A stretch of 9,766 bases of DNA. It comes from an uncultured Collinsella sp. Its GTDB lineage: Bacteria > Actinomycetota > Coriobacteriia > Coriobacteriales > Coriobacteriaceae. Below the pieces are notes generated by a model, which saw only the letters and a list, made by a program, of their open reading frames with translations, did no database searches and was not told the DNA's origin. A program made the position numbers and the translations under genes. Shown here piece by piece: positions 6,665 to 9,766 of the stretch; the stretch's first letter is position 1; the number at the start of each line of letters is the position of its first letter. Location: NCBI GenBank assembly GCA_934650975.1, contig CAKUFW010000075.1, forward strand, positions 1 through 9,766. The letters run 5' to 3'.

Positions 6665-7578
6665 TACAGCACGCCTCCGATCATCAGCAACAACTGCGCG
6701 GTGATGCAGCCAAAGATGAGCGAATCGCTGCGATCGAGCATGCCGCCGTGACCCGGGATGAGATTGCCGGAATCCTTGACGCCCACGCCACGCTTGATGC
6801 GCGACTCGATAAGGTCGCCGATAACGCCCAGGATGGATACGACCACGCCGCACAGCAGCGCATAGGGCAGGCTCAATTTATAGAAGTGCGTCGCCCACAG
6901 GATGAGCCAGATCAAGACAGAGCCCAAAATGCCGCCGACAAAACCCTCCCAGCTCTTTTTGGGAGAGATCTTGGGGACCATCTTATGCTTGCCGATACGG
7001 CTGCCCACAATATAGGCAAACGAGTCGGAAACCCACAGCGACGCGCAAACGCCCACCGAAAGCAGGGCGCCGGCAAAGCCGGGCACGGCGTCGCGCAGCA
7101 GCACGATAGCCGACAGCATAAAGCCGGTGTAGATAGGGCCCATAAGCGTCACGGCAACGTCAGAGATGCGGGTGCGCGGCGACCAGACATACCAGATACC
7201 CACCGCGAGCATCAGGGCAAAAAGCAGGGCATTTAGCAACATCGAATCGCCTAGAGCCGACAGCGGAAAGAGCACCGCGGCCGCGATACCCATGCGCTCA
7301 TTTGCCATCTTGCCATCGAGCCTCGTCATGCGGAAAAACTCGTAACAGCATAGGCCGCTCATGACGGACACGAAGATAGCCGTGGGCACAATGCCCAAAA
7401 CCAGACACAGGATAAAGACGACGGCGTAGACGATACCGGCGGCAGCACGGGTGATAAAGCCCGCCAGCCAGGAGCCGGTGCCGCCCTTCGCGGCAGGCGC
7501 CGCAGGCGCGGCAGCCCCGCGCGCGGGCGTCGCAGAAGCAGGCGCCTTGGGAGCAGATGCCTTGGGACGTTCGGACAC
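6664..7578 (-). CDS. cdsA: Phosphatidate cytidylyltransferase (CDP-diacylglycerol synthase)
   Basis: CdsA is an integral membrane enzyme that makes CDP-diacylglycerol from phosphatidate and CTP, the branch point for bacterial phospholipids. The family signature is near the C-terminus at about 259-286: SRIKR, then KDSG, LIPGHGG and MLDRSD. It matches the classic pattern apart from Ser where a hydrophobic residue or Thr is usual in DRxD. The motif SPKKSWEGF (205-213) is also typical. Several hydrophobic segments span about 45-300. The first 35 residues are an Ala/Pro/Lys-rich, low-complexity cytosolic extension, seen in various actinobacterial homologues and probably disordered. The start is GTG at 7578, supported by GAGGAGG (7586-7592) with 7-base spacing inside the end of uppS. 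Only two bases separate it from the uppS stop, and it overlaps dxr by one base. Confidence 0.96.
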   Translation of the reverse strand: MSERPKASAPKAPASATPARGAAAPAAPAAKGGTGSWLAGFITRAAAGIVYAVVFILCLVLGIVPTAIFVSVMSGLCCYEFFRMTRLDGKMANERMGIAAAVLFPLSALGDSMLLNALLFALMLAVGIWYVWSPRTRISDVAVTLMGPIYTGFMLSAIVLLRDAVPGFAGALLSVGVCASLWVSDSFAYIVGSRIGKHKMVPKISPKKSWEGFVGGILGSVLIWLILWATHFYKLSLPYALLCGVVVSILGVIGDLIESRIKRGVGVKDSGNLIPGHGGMLDRSDSLIFGCITAQLLLMIGGVL

Positions 7579-7580
7579 GA

Positions 7581-8375
7581 TTAAGCCTCCTCGGTCTTGC
7601 TCAGTCCACCAAACCTGCGGTCGCGACCCTGGAAGGCCAAAATGGCGTCGACAAGGCCCCAGCGATCAAAGTCGGGCCAATAGGTATCGGTGACATAGAA
7701 CTCGGAATAAGCCACCTGCCACAGCAGATAGTTGGAAAGGCGCAGCTCGCCAGAGGTGCGAATCACAAGCTCCGGATCGGGAAGACCGGCGGTGTAGAGG
7801 TGAGAGGACACCATTTCGTCGTCGATTGCAGCGGGGTCGATCTTGCCGGAGGCGGCATCAAGTGCTATCTGGCGGACGGCGCGGGCAATCTCGGCACGGG
7901 CACCGTAGTTGACAGCCAATGCCAGCGTCATACCGGTATGGTCGGCGCACTCGGCAAGACCGCGTTCAAAGACGTCGCGGGTCTTCTTAGGCAGCGCGGA
8001 AATATCGCCCAAAAAGACAACGCGAACGTTCTCGCGCTTGAGCAGCGGAAGCTCATCGATAAACGTCTTGGCAAACAGGTGCATCAAAACGTTGACCTCG
8101 TGCTGCGGACGATTCCAGTTCTCGGTCGAAAACGCGTAGGCCGAAAGCACGTCGACGCCCAGGCGCACGCAGGCGGTAATAATCTCGCGCAGGGAGACAA
8201 TACCAGCCTTGTGGCCCTCGGTGCGGGCAAGGCCGCGCGCCGTGGCCCAACGGCCGTTGCCGTCCATGATGCACGAGATATGGTGCGGAATATTATTGAG
8301 GTCAAGGTCGGAAAAACCGACGCCCGCAGGGGCGTCGGCAAAGTACTCGACCAGTTTATGCTCGTCGTATTGCAC
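7581..8375 (-). CDS. uppS: Undecaprenyl diphosphate synthase (cis-prenyltransferase)
   Basis: This cis-prenyltransferase extends farnesyl diphosphate with isopentenyl diphosphate to the long-chain polyprenyl diphosphate that carries peptidoglycan and other wall polymers; it is cytosolic and membrane-associated. All five conserved regions can be read in its 264 residues. They are MDGNGRWA (37-44, catalytic D38) with RGL and GHKAG (54-58); AFSTENWNRP (81-90); FLGD; NYGAR; and PELVIRTSGELRLSNYLLWQ (201-220) with YSEFY and WPDF. Product chain length cannot be decided from sequence alone, so a shorter polyprenyl product is possible. The start is GTG at 8375, one base after the frr stop, with GGAG (8383-8386) spaced 7 bases inside frr. 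It consumes precursors made by the Dxr/IspG pathway encoded downstream in the same cluster. Confidence 0.96.
   Translation of the reverse strand: MQYDEHKLVEYFADAPAGVGFSDLDLNNIPHHISCIMDGNGRWATARGLARTEGHKAGIVSLREIITACVRLGVDVLSAYAFSTENWNRPQHEVNVLMHLFAKTFIDELPLLKRENVRVVFLGDISALPKKTRDVFERGLAECADHTGMTLALAVNYGARAEIARAVRQIALDAASGKIDPAAIDDEMVSSHLYTAGLPDPELVIRTSGELRLSNYLLWQVAYSEFYVTDTYWPDFDRWGLVDAILAFQGRDRRFGGLSKTEEA
7586..7592 (-). promoter_or_regulatory. Ribosome binding site for the GTG start of cdsA
   Basis: GAGGAGG lies in the last codons of uppS, 7 bases before the GTG at 7578. No in-frame ATG is present nearby, so this strong match supports the GTG start and the Ala/Pro-rich N-terminus. Confidence 0.75.
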
Positions 8376-8376
8376 C

Positions 8377-8913
8377 TTAGATCTCCATGACCTCGGCTTC
8401 TTTTTCCTTCAGAAGCTCCTCGATCTTGGCAACATACTCATCGGTATACTTCTGAACCTTGGTCTGCTCGCGACGAACATCGTCCTCGGTGAGCTCCTCG
8501 TCACGCTCGAGCTTGTTGTTAAAGTCGCGACGGATGTTACGAATGGAGACCTTGGCCTGCTCGGCGTACTCGCGGCACTCCTTAACGAGCTCGCGACGAC
8601 GCTCCTCGGTGGGAGCCGGGAACGGCAGACGCACGACGGTACCATCGGAGTTGGGGGTAATGCCCAGGTCGGAGGCGCTAATGGCCTTGACGATGGCATT
8701 GATGAGCGCCTTGTCCCACGGCTCGATAAGCAGCATGTGAGCCTCGGGGGTCTTTACGGCGGCAACCTGCGTGACCGGCGTGGGAACACCGTAGTAGTCG
8801 ACGGTGATGTCGGACAGAATATTGGCGTTAGCGCGGCCGGTGCGGACCTTGGAGAAGTTGTGCTTGAGGGACTCGAGCGACTTGTCCATATGGGCGGTGA
8901 TGTTCTCTGCCAT
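8377..8913 (-). CDS. frr: Ribosome recycling factor
   Basis: RRF acts with EF-G to split the post-termination ribosome. Its 178 residues are slightly shorter than E. coli RRF (185), but complete. The N-terminal helix contains FSKVRTGRANANIL (20-33). The beta-rich domain II has VDYYGVPTPV, IEPWDKALI and ITPNSDGTVVRLPFP. The long C-terminal helices include the conserved arginines in VSIRNIRRDFNNKL and the EDE-rich linker before the final lysine/glutamate-rich helix. The ATG has a perfect AGGAGG (8921-8926), spaced 7 bases, which overlaps the end of pyrH. The gap to pyrH is two bases and to uppS one base, so the genes are almost certainly co-transcribed. The pyrH-frr pair is one of the most conserved gene pairs in bacteria. 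Confidence 0.98.
   Translation of the reverse strand: MAENITAHMDKSLESLKHNFSKVRTGRANANILSDITVDYYGVPTPVTQVAAVKTPEAHMLLIEPWDKALINAIVKAISASDLGITPNSDGTVVRLPFPAPTEERRRELVKECREYAEQAKVSIRNIRRDFNNKLERDEELTEDDVRREQTKVQKYTDEYVAKIEELLKEKEAEVMEI
8383..8386 (-). promoter_or_regulatory. Ribosome binding site for the GTG start of uppS
   Basis: GGAG, within the last codons of frr, is 7 bases upstream of the GTG at 8375. It supports the GTG as start codon and indicates coupling of uppS translation to frr. Confidence 0.6.
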
Positions 8914-8915
8914 GC

Positions 8916-9638
8916 TTAATCCTCCTGATAGACGAGCGTGCCGACGGGCTCACCCGCGAGCGCGCGCTTGACGGTGTCCTCGCCATCGATGTTGAGGACC
9001 AAAATGGGCATACGGTTGTCCTGGCAAAGAGCCGTAGCCGTGGAATCCATAACCTGTAGGCCGCGAACGAGCACCTCGTGATAGGTGATCTTGTCAAAGC
9101 GGACAGCGTCGGCGCACTTGACGGGATCTTTGTCGTAGATGCCATCAACCTTGGTGGCTTTAATCAGAATCTCGGCACCGATCTCGCAGGCGCGAAGGGC
9201 CGCGGCGGTGTCAGTCGTAAAGTACGGATTGCCCGATCCGGCGGCAAAGATTACGACGTTGCCCTTGGACAGGTGGTTGATGGCGCGACGGCGAATATAG
9301 GGCTCGCAGATCTCGTTCATCTGGATAGCGCTCATCACGCGGCAGGGAACATCATTGTGCTCAAAGGCATCCTGCAGGGCAAGCGCGTTCATAACGGTAG
9401 CGAGCATGCCCATGTAATCGGCCTGGGCGCGCTCCATACCACCGGCGGCGCCGGCCATGCCGCGGAAAATGTTGCCGCCGCCGACAACGACGCCAACCTC
9501 ATGGCCAACAGCGAGCAGCTCCTTGACCTGCTTGGCAAGATGATCGGTAACCTTGGGGTCGATGCCGTAGTTGCCATCGCCCATCAGCGCTTCGCCGGAG
9601 AGCTTCAGAAGCACGCGTTTATATCGGATGTCGGACAA
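8916..9638 (-). CDS. pyrH: UMP kinase (uridylate kinase)
   Basis: PyrH phosphorylates UMP to UDP with ATP as a hexamer of the amino-acid-kinase fold, feeding pyrimidine nucleotide and UDP-sugar supply. The 240 residues show KLSGEAL (12-18), the phosphate-binding GGGNIFRG (53-60), [12 protein letters not shown] (135-146) at the UMP site, [12 protein letters not shown] (161-172) at the nucleotide site, and [12 protein letters not shown] (197-208). The start is TTG at 9638, giving [17 protein letters not shown] as in typical homologues. It is supported by AGGAGG at 9645-9650 with 6-base spacing. The enzyme is allosterically controlled by GTP and UTP in other bacteria. It is the first gene of the compact cluster and sits downstream of a terminator-like hairpin, so it probably has its own promoter. 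Confidence 0.98.
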   Translation of the reverse strand: MSDIRYKRVLLKLSGEALMGDGNYGIDPKVTDHLAKQVKELLAVGHEVGVVVGGGNIFRGMAGAAGGMERAQADYMGMLATVMNALALQDAFEHNDVPCRVMSAIQMNEICEPYIRRRAINHLSKGNVVIFAAGSGNPYFTTDTAAALRACEIGAEILIKATKVDGIYDKDPVKCADAVRFDKITYHEVLVRGLQVMDSTATALCQDNRMPILVLNIDGEDTVKRALAGEPVGTLVYQED

Positions 9639-9644
9639 AGCGAT

Positions 9645-9652
9645 CCTCCTTT
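9645..9652 (-). promoter_or_regulatory. Strong ribosome binding site deciding the TTG start of pyrH
   Basis: AAAGGAGG, an almost ideal Shine-Dalgarno sequence, is 6 bases upstream of TTG at 9638. It is stronger than any alternative nearby and no ATG exists before the conserved KLSGEA segment. Confidence 0.85.
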
Positions 9653-9660
9653 AATTAGAC

Positions 9661-9701
9661 TCACAACATAATATCAAAGGCTTAACGGGGAGCCATGAAA
9701 A
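9661..9701 (-). promoter_or_regulatory. Possible promoter region of the pyrH-proS cluster
   Basis: The 50 bases between the upstream hairpin and the pyrH Shine-Dalgarno site are AT-rich compared with their surroundings. They include TATTAT (9668-9673), which could be a -10 box. No convincing -35 hexamer lies at 16-18 bases from it; TTTTCA at 9696-9701 is 22 bases away. The assignment rests mostly on position, after a terminator and before the first gene of the cluster. Confidence 0.3.
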
Positions 9702-9732
9702 AGCAGGCTGTGAGTAAAACCCACAGCCTGCT
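9698..9732 (-). terminator. Rho-independent terminator upstream of pyrH
   Basis: A perfect 11-bp inverted repeat, AGCAGGCTGTG (9702-9712) with CACAGCCTGCT (9722-9732), has a 9-base loop. On the minus strand the stem is followed directly by T residues (9698-9702). This is a classical intrinsic terminator for a minus-strand gene to the right, and separates it from the pyrH cluster. Confidence 0.85.
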
Positions 9733-9751
9733 CATTACCAGCTACAAGAGC

Positions 9752-9766
9752 TTATTTACTCGCCAC
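9752..9766 (-). CDS. Possible last codons of an upstream minus-strand gene (tsf?)
   Basis: On the minus strand the window edge reads GTG GCG AGT AAA TAA, i.e. VASK and a stop, 19 bases before the terminator hairpin. The common bacterial order rpsB-tsf-pyrH-frr makes elongation factor Ts the likely owner, and a C-terminus of this kind is plausible for it. Four codons prove nothing: another frame also meets a stop at 9756-9758. This is inference from gene order. Confidence 0.25.
   Translation of the reverse strand: MASK

Noticed and set aside
6665..6853. N-terminal extension of Dxr to 6853
   Set aside because: The extra 63 residues are Arg/His-rich and lie inside the conserved signature region of cdsA; the ATG at 6664 with GGAGG gives the standard length.

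Overview
The window is an ordinary housekeeping stretch from a moderately GC-rich actinobacterium. The gene content, the protein style (for example an AdhE C-terminus and bacterial-type ProRS) and the use of TTG/GTG starts suggest a Coriobacteriia gut anaerobe, possibly Collinsella. That taxonomic call is inference; no rRNA or marker search could be run.

Left part (1-1170, plus strand): the last 79 codons of a bifunctional aldehyde/alcohol dehydrogenase (adhE), a GC-rich hairpin, then a 254-residue aminoglycoside-phosphotransferase-fold kinase of unknown substrate that ends in a strong hairpin terminator. Between 1095 and 1271 the plus-strand genes converge with a minus-strand cluster. This gap holds two structured elements: the kinase terminator, and a second hairpin whose arms each contain the palindrome GGACGTCC and which terminates the minus-strand cluster.

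Right part (1272-9638, minus strand, read right to left): a tightly packed cluster pyrH - frr - uppS - cdsA - dxr - rseP-like - ispG - proS. Gaps are 25 bases or less, and several Shine-Dalgarno sequences lie inside the end of the preceding gene. The cluster joins translation and nucleotide functions (UMP kinase, ribosome recycling factor, prolyl-tRNA synthetase) to isoprenoid precursor synthesis (Dxr, IspG), its use in the cell-wall lipid carrier (UppS), phospholipid precursor synthesis (CdsA) and a membrane site-2 protease. Upstream of pyrH is a terminator-like hairpin, and at the very edge the possible last codons of another minus-strand gene (perhaps tsf).

I see no mobile element, CRISPR array, tRNA/rRNA or obviously new multi-gene system. 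The best lead is the site-2 protease. Its cytosolic loop between the HExxH helix and the second membrane segment carries an insertion of about 110 residues, part of which reads like a winged helix-turn-helix. Second is the GGACGTCC hairpin, which resembles a dispersed REP-type repeat reused as a terminator.
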